Source of the DNA: CAYVTV01 sp964526475
GTDB lineage: Bacteria > Bacteroidota > Bacteroidia > Bacteroidales > GCA-2748055
Assembly (NCBI GenBank): GCA_964526475.1
Contig: CAZGKF010000003.1
Span: forward strand, 57,563-121,562
DNA: 64,000 nt
Direction of reading: 5' to 3'
Below, one piece after another: positions 26,730-35,195 of the stretch (position 1 is the first letter of the stretch; every line of letters begins with the position of its first letter). The notes under the pieces were generated by a model. It was not told the DNA's origin. It made no database searches and saw only the letters and a program-made list of their open reading frames with translations. The position numbers and the translations under genes were made by a program.

Positions 26730-27341
26730 TCAGAGCATAGTTTTCACAAGAGTTTGCCGCAGGCAATTAGGACAAAGGATATTGAACATATCTTTCCTTT
26801 TCAGTTCATCTTTTACTTTTATCTTAGTATCCTGACCGGCTGAGAGTTTAAGCTTTTCATTCAACATATTAAGGTTCAATATTGAGCTGAAAGCTTTTGG
26901 CCCTAATCTATAGTGCAGAAAAAATAAATGTTCTTTTGTTGTAATGATAGCATTGCAATTTGCACAAGTAAGCAACTCTTTTTCCTGGTATTCAACATTC
27001 TGTTTTCTATCGAAAACAGCCATATCATATATTTTATCGGAGAGTGTTACACCCTTTCCGGTAATGCAATGTTCCTGACATTGCCCGCAAAAAATACATT
27101 TGCCATAATCTCTTATAATTATACGCTTTCCTTCAGTCCTGTCATCCTTAATGGTAATAGCATTTGGGGGGCACACATTAGCACATGTCTCGCACCCTAC
27201 GCAATTGCTATCATCAACCACTGGTTTCCCTCTGTACTTTTCAAAGGGGACATGAGGTTCTTGAGGAAACTTTGAAGTATAAGCCGGTGTAAATAATGAA
27301 ACAACAGCCTCTTTTAATTCTCTTATTTTTGGATACATCAT
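26730..27341 (-). CDS. mbhN: NuoI/MbhN-like 2x[4Fe-4S] subunit with extra zinc-ribbon-like tail
   Basis: A 203-residue iron-sulfur protein. Residues 41-100 hold two cluster motifs, CVGCETCANVCP and CIFCGQCQEHC, like MbhN/NuoI, which carry electrons to the [NiFe] module. The second motif is followed by ITGKG rather than the usual Pro. The C-terminal half adds CANCNAII and CPNCLRQ, a likely zinc site, longer than a plain NuoI. Start overlaps the stop of the MrpG-like gene by four bases. In group 4 complexes this subunit docks on the peripheral arm and is the expected ferredoxin-side entry. Confidence 0.85.
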   Translation of the reverse strand: MMYPKIRELKEAVVSLFTPAYTSKFPQEPHVPFEKYRGKPVVDDSNCVGCETCANVCPPNAITIKDDRTEGKRIIIRDYGKCIFCGQCQEHCITGKGVTLSDKIYDMAVFDRKQNVEYQEKELLTCANCNAIITTKEHLFFLHYRLGPKAFSSILNLNMLNEKLKLSAGQDTKIKVKDELKRKDMFNILCPNCLRQTLVKTML

Positions 27342-27655
27342 TTCACAGCATCTTTATAATCGTCTTTTATACTTTTATCCCCCAGTTTAATCCCAAACCG
27401 GTATGCGCCTTTAACAAGAGCGTGAGCCGCTACGGTAGCAGCAAAAAACAATAATGGAATGGCAATAATCGCCTTTACTCCTGCTTCCGTAATTCCGTAA
27501 TGAAAAACAACACCCAGCAAGATACTACATGTTCCCAGGGTAACACATTTGGTTGCCGATTGGAGCCTGTTGTAAACATCAGGTAACCTTATTAATCCTA
27601 TGCAACCGAACAGGTTAAACAATATTCCAATGGATATTAATATAAAACTCACCAT
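27338..27655 (-). CDS. mrpG: MrpG/MnhG-like antiporter subunit
   Basis: A 105-residue protein with three membrane segments. The start FILISIGILFNLFGCIGLIRLPDVYNRLQSATKCVTLGT is the hallmark of the MnhG/MrpG/MbhC family (RLPD-Y-R-H/Q-A-K). It closes the run of Mrp-like genes and overlaps the following iron-sulfur gene. Together with the MrpE and MrpF homologues it would form part of the sodium-translocating or antiporter part of the membrane-bound hydrogenase. Confidence 0.92.
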   Translation of the reverse strand: MVSFILISIGILFNLFGCIGLIRLPDVYNRLQSATKCVTLGTCSILLGVVFHYGITEAGVKAIIAIPLLFFAATVAAHALVKGAYRFGIKLGDKSIKDDYKDAVK

Positions 27656-27656
27656 A

Positions 27657-27923
27657 TTATTCGTTTAATTTTTTCCCACTCAGGTATTTAGCAAGAGTTA
27701 AAGTTCCTATAAAACTCAGAATTATCCAGGCGATGCCAATATCGAGGATAAAAGAACGTTGTGTCTGAATAGAAAGAATAGCGCATATCCCAACTACCAG
27801 TATCCCGAAGATATCAATTCCGACCATTCTGTCGGCAATGGAGGGTCCGCGAATAATCCTGTAAAGACAAAATGCACACATTCCAATCTGAATGTAAAGC
27901 AGAATAAATAAGTTTTCCATCAT
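27657..27923 (-). CDS. mrpF: MrpF/MnhF-like antiporter subunit
   Basis: An 88-residue protein with three membrane segments and the family motif RIIRGPSIADRMVGIDIFGI (RGP..DR). It lies one base from the MrpG-like gene and overlaps the MrpE-like gene by four bases. In Mbh complexes the homologue is MbhB, within the ion-pumping module. Confidence 0.92.
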   Translation of the reverse strand: MMENLFILLYIQIGMCAFCLYRIIRGPSIADRMVGIDIFGILVVGICAILSIQTQRSFILDIGIAWIILSFIGTLTLAKYLSGKKLNE

Positions 27924-28405
27924 TCGAAAATCCTTTTGATATATTTTTCAAATCTTCCGGAAATTTTCCGGCTGTAAATTTCCGGATCTTCCGAGCTAAT
28001 ATAGATCCAATGCACATATATATAATCATCAACAATATCGACAGAAATAGTACCTGGTGTCATAGTTATTGAATTAGCCAGCATGGTACGGGCAAAATCA
28101 GATTTAAGTCCGGTTTTTACTTTTACTATCCCCGGTTTGATAGGCATGGCAGGATGAAGGACTCTGTAGGCAACATCAAAATTTGCCTTAATACATTCCC
28201 AGAGAAAAATGAATAAGTAAATAACTAACCAGAAATATCTTTGTGGCTGAATTACTTTAATCATTCCGGAAAAAAAGTATTTTACAAACAAAAGTGTTGT
28301 TATAAGCGCTGCCAAAAGGCCAATAATAATATTAGCCAATGAAAGGTTAAAACTTATAAGTAACCAGAAAATAAGGGACAATATAAAGAATGTAGCATAT
28401 CTCAT
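27920..28405 (-). CDS. mrpE: MrpE/MnhE-like antiporter subunit
   Basis: A 161-residue protein: N-terminal membrane segments (FFILSLIFWLLISF, IIIGLLAALITTLLFV, and a third near YFWLVIYLFIFLWEC), then a cytoplasmic part with LKSDFARTMLANSITMTPGTISVDI, the conserved MrpE motif (ANSIT-TPGT). It corresponds to MbhA. It overlaps the MrpD-like gene by one base and the MrpF-like gene by four, so translation of the set is tightly coupled. Confidence 0.93.
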   Translation of the reverse strand: MRYATFFILSLIFWLLISFNLSLANIIIGLLAALITTLLFVKYFFSGMIKVIQPQRYFWLVIYLFIFLWECIKANFDVAYRVLHPAMPIKPGIVKVKTGLKSDFARTMLANSITMTPGTISVDIVDDYIYVHWIYISSEDPEIYSRKISGRFEKYIKRIFE

Positions 28406-29943
28406 TAGTTTCCGATTATTTGTAATGAATAAATTTCCGATTGCATTAAAATATTAACTGCGGGTGAAAGTATAGCTTCCCTTACACCCGGAAATGCAAG
28501 AAGACTGAGTGCAAGGCAAAGGAATGCCAAAACAGTCATACTAAAGATCATTGGAAACGGAACTTCTTTGATCTCTTTGTTTGCTTTACTAACTGTATTA
28601 TTCTGAAAGGCGTACCTCTGAAACTTCATAAAAGAAGCAAGGGTAACTATGCTTACAATAACGGCCAAAAGAGCGAGAAAATAGAAGCGTCCATAAACAG
28701 CAGCAATAATAATAATCAGTTTACTGAAAAAACCATTGAATGGAGGAATACCTGAAATAGCCAGGGAAGCTATGAAAGAAGTTGACGAGGTGACAGGCAT
28801 GAGTGGGCCAAGCCCTCCCATCTCTTTTAAATCTCTTGTTCCTGTTCTGTATTCAATAGCCCCTGCATTTAGAAACAACAAGCCTTTAAATACGGCATGA
28901 TTGATAAGGTGAAAGATACCTCCGGCAATAGCCAATGCAGCAATTTCAGGTTTTTTCCCTCCTGAAATCAGGATCATCCCTATACCCATAGACATTACCA
29001 CATAGCCCATTTGACTTATGCTGTGATATGCAAGCAATCTTTTTAAATCCCATTGACCAATAGCCAGGAATACTCCGATAACCATTGAAAGGGTGCCCAG
29101 TGTGGTAATAAGAATGGCTATCTCACTTGTTACCAGAAACATATTAAAGAATAGCCTTATGATCACATAAATACCCACAGCTTTTATTAACACACCTGAA
29201 AGCATGGCTGAGATGGGAGAAGGAGCTGAGGAGTGCGCATCAGGGAGCCATGCATGAAATGGGATTATAGCAGCTTTTAAACCAAATCCGCTTATAAGAA
29301 GAATCTGAACAAATATATAGAAAGGTCTGGAATATTCAGTGCTTAATACCTTCTTCACATCTGCAATATTTAAAGTTTTAGTTTGCCAGTATATCAGGCT
29401 TATCCCCAGCAATATAAGAAGTGAGGCCAACCAGCCCAGAACCTGGTACTTAAAGGAAGCTTCCAGCTCATTTTTCCCAACCCCAAAAGCTACAAGTGCA
29501 TAGGAAGAAATTACGGATATCTCCAGAAAAACAAATAAGTTAAAAAGATCCCCGCTTAATACCACCCCATTCATGCCGGCGATCATCAGGCATAATAAAG
29601 CGTAATAATTATTCTGAGCAGTATATTTCCTGATGTAAGAAACTGAATAAAAAGCTGAAAGAAATCCTATTAAGTTAATAATGAATAAAATAATTACCGA
29701 AAAACCGTCAAGCACCATATAAATGGCTACCGGAATTTTATCCATGGGTTCCCATCCTCCCACTTTGTAAATAATCGAAGCGTTTGCTATGGATAAGAAA
29801 GCATAAATACTTAAAACAAAAAGGAGGAATGAAACAATAGGTGAAATATAATTATGAAGGTTTTTTATTAACTTACCAAATATCATAATAATGAAGGCTG
29901 CTGCCAAAGGTAATGCCACGAATATGGGAATTATCGGATTCAT
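28405..29943 (-). CDS. mrpD: MrpD/NuoN-like antiporter subunit (MbhH-type)
   Basis: A 512-residue protein with about 14 membrane segments. The antiporter family core is seen in LEISVISSYALVAFG (with Glu), GLKAAIIPFHAWLPDAHSSAP (Lys and His of the proton path) and GGIFHLINHAVFKGLLF (central Lys). In Mbh the homologue MbhH is the single large pumping subunit. Here it is one of two such subunits, the other being the NuoL-like protein encoded upstream in the operon. Confidence 0.94.
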   Translation of the reverse strand: MNPIIPIFVALPLAAAFIIMIFGKLIKNLHNYISPIVSFLLFVLSIYAFLSIANASIIYKVGGWEPMDKIPVAIYMVLDGFSVIILFIINLIGFLSAFYSVSYIRKYTAQNNYYALLCLMIAGMNGVVLSGDLFNLFVFLEISVISSYALVAFGVGKNELEASFKYQVLGWLASLLILLGISLIYWQTKTLNIADVKKVLSTEYSRPFYIFVQILLISGFGLKAAIIPFHAWLPDAHSSAPSPISAMLSGVLIKAVGIYVIIRLFFNMFLVTSEIAILITTLGTLSMVIGVFLAIGQWDLKRLLAYHSISQMGYVVMSMGIGMILISGGKKPEIAALAIAGGIFHLINHAVFKGLLFLNAGAIEYRTGTRDLKEMGGLGPLMPVTSSTSFIASLAISGIPPFNGFFSKLIIIIAAVYGRFYFLALLAVIVSIVTLASFMKFQRYAFQNNTVSKANKEIKEVPFPMIFSMTVLAFLCLALSLLAFPGVREAILSPAVNILMQSEIYSLQIIGN

Positions 29944-29945
29944 CT

Positions 29946-30284
29946 TTATCCTCTTAGATTTTTTATTTCTCTTATATCAAAAGTTCCGTACTTTCCGTAC
30001 AAACGAACAGCTATAGCTAATAGCAGAGCCGTAGTAGCAAGTCCGATTACGATAGCTGTTAGAACCATTGCCTGGGGTAAAGGGTCAACATAGGTTGGTG
30101 CTAAGGTATCCGGATGTACAATGGGCGCAACACCATTGTCAATATACCCTGTCATGGCGAGTAAAAGGAAGATACTGAATTCCATAATAGAAAGAGAGAT
30201 CACGATCTTAATAAGGTTCCTCCTGGTGATCAGACCATATAAACCCACAAGAAATAATATAAAACACAATATGTAAACTGTCAT
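29946..30284 (-). CDS. mrpC: MrpC/NuoK-like antiporter subunit
   Basis: A 112-residue protein with three membrane segments (FILFLVGLYGLITRRNLIK, IVISLSIMEFSIFLLLAMTG, and PLPQAMVLTAIVIGLATTALLLAIAV). The Glu in the second segment and the PLPQALVLTAIVIG motif are typical of MnhC/NuoK. It overlaps the MrpB-like gene by four bases and lies two bases from the MrpD-like gene. It corresponds to MbhG. Confidence 0.94.
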   Translation of the reverse strand: MTVYILCFILFLVGLYGLITRRNLIKIVISLSIMEFSIFLLLAMTGYIDNGVAPIVHPDTLAPTYVDPLPQAMVLTAIVIGLATTALLLAIAVRLYGKYGTFDIREIKNLRG

Positions 30285-30718
30285 GTTGTACTTTCCTCCT
30301 TAAAAATTACTAATGCCAGGAATATAGTTAAAATGGCTGCTGCCACTTCAATTCCAATGAAAATGTTATAAAAAGGGATTACGCCAGCGCTGATGAGTTC
30401 GCCAACTGTTCCTTTGCTCAGAAAATTTGTAAAAAACACCTTAGTTCCAAAAAGCAAACCCATTAATGCAATGAGCAAAACCATAAAAATGGCAGCATTT
30501 TCAATTACAGAGGATTCTGCTTCTTCTTTTTTTAATTTTAAGACATCACTTCCAAAGGCAAGAATCAACAAAATAAATGCACCCGCTATCAATGCTCCCC
30601 CTGCAAATCCTCCTCCAGGGGATAAATGACCATGAATAATAATATATATTCCATACAGAAATATAATTCCTGAAATTAATTTAGTTACTGTTTTTACAAT
30701 GACAGACATTCCTTGCAT
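30281..30718 (-). CDS. mrpB: MrpB/MnhB-like antiporter subunit
   Basis: A 145-residue protein with four membrane segments and the MnhB motif HGHLSPGGGFAGGALIAGAFIL. It corresponds to MbhF. The start MQGMSVIVKTVTKLI is followed by the first membrane segment. It lies between the MbhDE-like fusion gene (six bases upstream) and the MrpC-like gene (overlap). Confidence 0.94.
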   Translation of the reverse strand: MQGMSVIVKTVTKLISGIIFLYGIYIIIHGHLSPGGGFAGGALIAGAFILLILAFGSDVLKLKKEEAESSVIENAAIFMVLLIALMGLLFGTKVFFTNFLSKGTVGELISAGVIPFYNIFIGIEVAAAILTIFLALVIFKEESTT

Positions 30719-30724
30719 AGTTTC

Positions 30725-31252
30725 TTAATTTTTCCCTTTTATTCTTAAAATTGTTATTACGCCCAGGACCGCTGTAATAAGAATTGTCGCTTCGCCCAGA
30801 GTATCATAAGCTCTGAAATCGAAGAGAACTCCGGTCACCAGATTAGCGCTGCCTGTTTTTTCAGCAGCTCCATCAATATAAGCACCAGCCATCCGCAAAG
30901 TATGTTCCCCCAAAGGATCCAATTGTTGTATGGCGAGGGTGAAGAAATAAAACAATACCGCAATTATTAATAATCCTGTCAGGGTATTTATTATTTCCCT
31001 CCCATCAAAAATAACTTTCACCTCATTCCTGGTACTGTTAAGGACAACAGCAACCATTATGATCAGGGTAATTGTTTCAACAACAATCTGCACTATTGCC
31101 AGATCGGGAGCCATCAACAAAAGGAAACAGATTACAAGTCCATATCCAACAATTCCTGATGCAATAACGGCCGACAAAAGATCTTTTGCATGGATGGCAA
31201 AGATGGCGCCTGCAATCATTAATATCAGTATGATAGATATGGTTAATTCCAT
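30725..31252 (-). CDS. MrpA C-terminal-like subunit (MbhD-MbhE fusion)
   Basis: A 175-residue membrane protein. Its first part (AIHAKDLLSAVIASGIVGYGLVICFLLLMAPDLA) is the DUF4040/MbhD type, with the APDLA-VQ-VVE-I motif, and its second half (LVTGVLFDFRAYDTLGEATILITA) is the MbhE type with the D-RA-DTLGE motif. In Mrp antiporters these make the C-terminal end of MrpA; in Pyrococcus they are two separate genes. Here they are joined in one short protein, while the antiporter body of MrpA is a separate gene upstream. Confidence 0.88.
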   Translation of the reverse strand: MELTISIILILMIAGAIFAIHAKDLLSAVIASGIVGYGLVICFLLLMAPDLAIVQIVVETITLIIMVAVVLNSTRNEVKVIFDGREIINTLTGLLIIAVLFYFFTLAIQQLDPLGEHTLRMAGAYIDGAAEKTGSANLVTGVLFDFRAYDTLGEATILITAVLGVITILRIKGKN

Positions 31253-31285
31253 GTTATATTATTTTTTTGGTTCTACCATTTTTTT

Positions 31286-33112
31286 TTATATCAAAATCAG
31301 CATCATAATTATTACACCGGCTAACGCCCAAAGAGTATAGTCGGTTAAAAGACCTGTATGAGCATTGCTAAAAACATTACTCAACCAAAGTGTCCATTTT
31401 TTCTTAATATCATATAAGTCGAAGCATCTTTGTTCTGCCTTGTTGTACATATACATGAGCCACCTGAATTCCATAAATGATTTATAATACTCCGTAGTTG
31501 CAAAACTTGTTTCATCCTGGAATTTTTCCCCACCAATAAAACTATCGGAAGTGCGAAAATTATTTATCTTTCCTGCCAGATAAATAAGAACTCCTGCTAC
31601 TATGGAGACCAGAATAAGAAGAGATACAGCCGTTGAATTCCAAAAGCCTGAGAACCGGAACTCACCGGTAACCGGCATGAACAGATTGGGAACAATGAGG
31701 TTAGTTGCAAATACTCCAAATGCTATGCATAGCAACGCGAGGATTACTACAGGCAGCCACATTGCCCAGTTTACTTCGCGGACATTATTGAATTCAGGTT
31801 TACGGCGCCCCAGGAAAATCCCTCCTATAAATTTTATAAAGCTGGCAAGTGTGAGGGCAGAACCCAGTACTGTCAATCCCAACCATACTATCCATAGCTG
31901 GTTTGCTATTCCGTTTCCGTTGCCAAATTCAATGATCCCCTGGTAGATCATCCATTTTGAAGCAAATCCGTTAAAGGGGGGGATGCCGGAAATAGACATG
32001 GCAAATACAAGTGCAGCAATAAAGGTAAATGGCATTGCCCTGGAAAGGCCTCCCAGATCTTCTATCTGGTTCTTTCCGGTACATTTTTCAACTGCTCCTG
32101 CTGTTAGCATTAAACCTCCTTTATAAATGGCATGATTCACCATGTGAAACAAGCCTGCTGCAATACCAATAACTGACCCGAGTCCGAATCCAACAACCAT
32201 ATAACCTACCTGTGAAACAGCATGAAAGCCTAAAAGCTTTTTATAGTTATGTTGTACCAGCGCCATCATTACGGCTGTTATTATTGTTATTACGCCTATA
32301 GTAAGCAATAATAAGGTGAACCATTCATTTAGGATAAATAGTTTGGTTGTGATACGGGCAAGAAAGTAAATACCCAGAAGTTTATCAAGTGACGCAGGTA
32401 GTAATGCAGAAGATGATGCAGGTGCACTTTCAGCATAATCCGGGATCCATGAATGAAACGGGAAAGCTCCTGCTTTTGCGAAACTGCCAATAAGTAAAGC
32501 TAAAAAAGCAATAACAGAAAGAGTAAAGTTGGTTGGAAGAGATATTTCACTCATGTTTAAAGATCCTGTTATCCTCCATATAATAGCAATACCAAGTATC
32601 ATTATTCCATCGGAAGCGCCAATGATAATGAATGTCTTTTTTGCAGCAGCAGAACTTACTTCATCATACCCCCGGATTAATCTGTAAAGGCTAATTCCAA
32701 GTATTCCCCAGAATATAATAAAAAGTAACAGGTTATTGGATAATGCTGCTCCGTATGAAGCTCCAATTGTAATCAGAAAATAGGGATAATAGTCAGGCAT
32801 CTTTTTATCACTGGTGATATAAACAAGTGAATATATAGAAATTAAACAGGCAAATAAACTGATAAAGAGAATGATAAGTTTGCTGAGATTGTCTATAATA
32901 AATAGATTGCAAGTTTTAGCTTCAGGTATAACAATTAGTCCGCCGGATTTGAAGAAATTAAATTCTCTAAAAATCATAAAAGCCAGGCAGAATGTAATGA
33001 GGCTTACTATTATTGTAACTAATCCTTTTATTGTCCGGAACCTTTCCGGAAAGAGAAAAAGTATCAAACCTGTTAAAATTGGCAGGCTTATTATGTAGAA
33101 TACTTCAGTCAT
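31286..33112 (-). CDS. NuoL/MrpA-like large antiporter subunit
   Basis: A 608-residue membrane protein with about 15-16 helices. GSFAKAGAFPFHSWIPDYAESAPASSSAL carries the Lys/His of the proton path, GLFHMVNHAIYKGGLML has the central Lys, and SISGIPPFNGFASKW is conserved. A C-terminal amphipathic stretch (YYKSFMEFRWLMYMYNKAEQRCFDLYDIKKKW) precedes the final helix, as a NuoL/HyfB-type lateral arm would. Pyrococcus Mbh has only one large antiporter-like subunit; this operon encodes two. Four bases separate it from the large-subunit gene. Confidence 0.92.
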   Translation of the reverse strand: MTEVFYIISLPILTGLILFLFPERFRTIKGLVTIIVSLITFCLAFMIFREFNFFKSGGLIVIPEAKTCNLFIIDNLSKLIILFISLFACLISIYSLVYITSDKKMPDYYPYFLITIGASYGAALSNNLLLFIIFWGILGISLYRLIRGYDEVSSAAAKKTFIIIGASDGIMILGIAIIWRITGSLNMSEISLPTNFTLSVIAFLALLIGSFAKAGAFPFHSWIPDYAESAPASSSALLPASLDKLLGIYFLARITTKLFILNEWFTLLLLTIGVITIITAVMMALVQHNYKKLLGFHAVSQVGYMVVGFGLGSVIGIAAGLFHMVNHAIYKGGLMLTAGAVEKCTGKNQIEDLGGLSRAMPFTFIAALVFAMSISGIPPFNGFASKWMIYQGIIEFGNGNGIANQLWIVWLGLTVLGSALTLASFIKFIGGIFLGRRKPEFNNVREVNWAMWLPVVILALLCIAFGVFATNLIVPNLFMPVTGEFRFSGFWNSTAVSLLILVSIVAGVLIYLAGKINNFRTSDSFIGGEKFQDETSFATTEYYKSFMEFRWLMYMYNKAEQRCFDLYDIKKKWTLWLSNVFSNAHTGLLTDYTLWALAGVIIMMLILI

Positions 33113-33115
33113 CTA

Positions 33116-34309
33116 TTATTTAATGTTTTGTAAATCACGTGTTTTATTAACCGACAAGTTTATTAATTCATTGGCATTCATAATTTTTTTCCCGTTATTC
33201 ATGTCATATGCAGATACCAGCCTCTCTGTGCAACAATAGCAAGGATCGACTGCAGCAAGAGAGATGGTGGCATCGGAGATTGTTTGACCGATACATGATT
33301 TTTTAAAAGTTGCAATGTTAGTATAACTTGGCGCCCTGATCTTATGTCTTGCCGGTGAGTTGGAACCATCGGATACCAGGAAATGAAACACCTCCCCTCT
33401 GGGCGCTTCCGCACGACCAGTACCCATACCTTCAGGTATTTCTTTAACTTTCACATTAATTTCACCTTCTTTTTCTTTTTTTAAACCTTCCATACATTGT
33501 TCAATAATGGATATGGATTCATACATTTCGAGCAGTCTTACTTTTGCTTTAGCAAACACATCCCCCTCCTCAGCTGTAATAACTTTCCAATTTACCAGTG
33601 GATATGCAGCATAGGGATCATCTTTTCTAACATCGACAGCAATTCCTGATGCTCTGGCCGTGGGGCCTACAGCAGCAAAATCCACAATATCCTTTTTTGT
33701 AAGAACACCAACACCCTTAGTCCTTGCATGAATAACAGGATCATCCATAACGGCTCCGGTAATCAGATCTGTCTTTTTCTTAACTTCATCCATCACTTTT
33801 TGTATGGCAGGTATTTTTTTGTTTTCAATATCCCTTCTCACACCTCCTACTTTGAACATGGCATAACTGTTACGGTTTCCTGTAATCATTTCGAAAAGGT
33901 CAAGGACCGGTTCACGGTATTTCCATGCCCACATAAATACGGTATTGTACCCCAGAAAGTGGCCTGCAAGGCCAACCCACAGCAGGTGACTATGTATTCT
34001 TTCAAGTTCACCGATAAAAGACCTGATATATTTTGCCCTGTCAGTTATTTCTGTTCCGGTGATTTCCTCCACTGCATTGGCAAATGCAAATGGATGCGAA
34101 GTTGAACATATCCCACAAATTCTTTCCACAAGGAAAAAAACTTCATCATAGGTTTTCGACTCACTTAGCTTTTCAATTCCCCTGTGATTATATCCTGTTT
34201 CCCATTTAATGTCTCTTACAATTTCACCCTCACAATAAAGTTTAAAAAGTTCAGGTTCTTCCTGAAGAGGATGGTAAGGTCCAACCGGTATGACAATATT
34301 TTTACTCAT
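33116..34309 (-). CDS. mbhL: group 4 [NiFe] hydrogenase catalytic large subunit (MbhL/NuoD-like)
   Basis: A 397-residue NuoD-like protein that keeps both nickel-binding pairs: C65/C68 in ERICGICSTSHPFAF and C357/C360 in DPCYCCTER. Complex I and sulfur-reducing (Mbs) relatives lack a complete set of these cysteines, so this is a true hydrogenase. A 34-residue tail follows CTER and should be removed by the maturation protease encoded in the same operon. GPYHPLQEEPELFKLY and NHRGIEKL are typical of the group. The active site would reduce protons or oxidise H2 on the cytoplasmic face of the membrane. Confidence 0.96.
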   Translation of the reverse strand: MSKNIVIPVGPYHPLQEEPELFKLYCEGEIVRDIKWETGYNHRGIEKLSESKTYDEVFFLVERICGICSTSHPFAFANAVEEITGTEITDRAKYIRSFIGELERIHSHLLWVGLAGHFLGYNTVFMWAWKYREPVLDLFEMITGNRNSYAMFKVGGVRRDIENKKIPAIQKVMDEVKKKTDLITGAVMDDPVIHARTKGVGVLTKKDIVDFAAVGPTARASGIAVDVRKDDPYAAYPLVNWKVITAEEGDVFAKAKVRLLEMYESISIIEQCMEGLKKEKEGEINVKVKEIPEGMGTGRAEAPRGEVFHFLVSDGSNSPARHKIRAPSYTNIATFKKSCIGQTISDATISLAAVDPCYCCTERLVSAYDMNNGKKIMNANELINLSVNKTRDLQNIK

Positions 34310-34325
34310 TACCCTCAGGTATATT

Positions 34326-34763
34326 TTAATTAAAATTCTTTCTGTAGGGATAAACTCCCTCTGCCCAGTTTCCTTCCGAGAGAAGTTTTTCCTGATTCGG
34401 GTGATTTAAAAAATTGATCCCAAAAAGTTCATGCATCTCCCTTTCTATCCAGTTTGCAGCTTCCAGCATATTTGCCAGTGACTCAATTTCAGGGTATTCT
34501 TTATCGAGTATGACATGCAGGTTCAAAATGAGGCCTTTGATATCTTTGCTGAAATGATAATAAATTTCAAATCCTTTCTTAGTGTGTAAAGCTGAAGCAA
34601 TGATAAACCGGAATTCTGCAGTTTTAAGTAAATACCCTGCTATATTAACCAGTGCATCAGGGTGTATGTCCACTGTGACTCTTTTTTCATTTTTCAATAA
34701 AACAGCGGTAACATCCGTTTCATAATTCCTTTTCAGTTCCTGTATGATCAATTCAGTATCCAT
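34326..34763 (-). CDS. mbhK: NuoC/MbhK-like hydrogenase subunit
   Basis: A 145-residue soluble protein of the 30-kDa complex I family. The C-terminal signature NWIEREMHELFGINFLNHP (ER-xDLFGI-F-GHP type) is clear, and the tail VYPYRK is conserved. It lies between the small-subunit and large-subunit genes, the usual place in Mbh/Ech clusters, and would bridge the two in the peripheral arm. Confidence 0.93.
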   Translation of the reverse strand: MDTELIIQELKRNYETDVTAVLLKNEKRVTVDIHPDALVNIAGYLLKTAEFRFIIASALHTKKGFEIYYHFSKDIKGLILNLHVILDKEYPEIESLANMLEAANWIEREMHELFGINFLNHPNQEKLLSEGNWAEGVYPYRKNFN

Positions 34764-34773
34764 AATCTCGTTA

Positions 34774-35184
34774 CTATTTATTGATCAGTTTTACAATTCC
34801 GGCAATCAAAGCTTCCGGCTTTGGTGGACAGCCCGGTATATAGGCATCTACAGGTATAATTTTGTCAACGGGACCTGCAAAAGTATTTCCTTCGGCAAAT
34901 ATCCCTCCTGTACAACCACAAGCTCCAATGGCTACTACAATAATTGGTTTGGGCGCCTGATTATATATTTCCAGTAATCTGACTTTATCTTTTTGATTAA
35001 TGGAACCATTTACCAGCAAAACATCAGCGTGTCTTATACTTCCAACCAGTAACATTCCAAATCTTTCCAGATCATGCCGGGGGGTGAGACAGTCGATTAT
35101 TTCAATATCGCAATTATTGCATGAAGCACCTCCAAAATGAAAGAGCCAAAGCGATTTCTTAAAACAAAAGTTGCCTAATCCCAC
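34774..35184 (-). CDS. mbhJ: group 4 [NiFe] hydrogenase small subunit (MbhJ/NuoB-like)
   Basis: A 136-residue NuoB-like protein that ligates the proximal [4Fe-4S] cluster next to the active site. The four ligands are C22 and C25 (GGASCNNCDIE), C89 (AIGACGCTGG) and C119 (IPGCPPKPEAL). C91 is an extra cysteine next to a ligand. It is short, with no extra ferredoxin domain, as expected for group 4. It lies between the NuoH-like and NuoC-like genes. Confidence 0.95.
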   Translation of the reverse strand: MGLGNFCFKKSLWLFHFGGASCNNCDIEIIDCLTPRHDLERFGMLLVGSIRHADVLLVNGSINQKDKVRLLEIYNQAPKPIIVVAIGACGCTGGIFAEGNTFAGPVDKIIPVDAYIPGCPPKPEALIAGIVKLINK

Positions 35185-35195
35185 GATAATAAATT

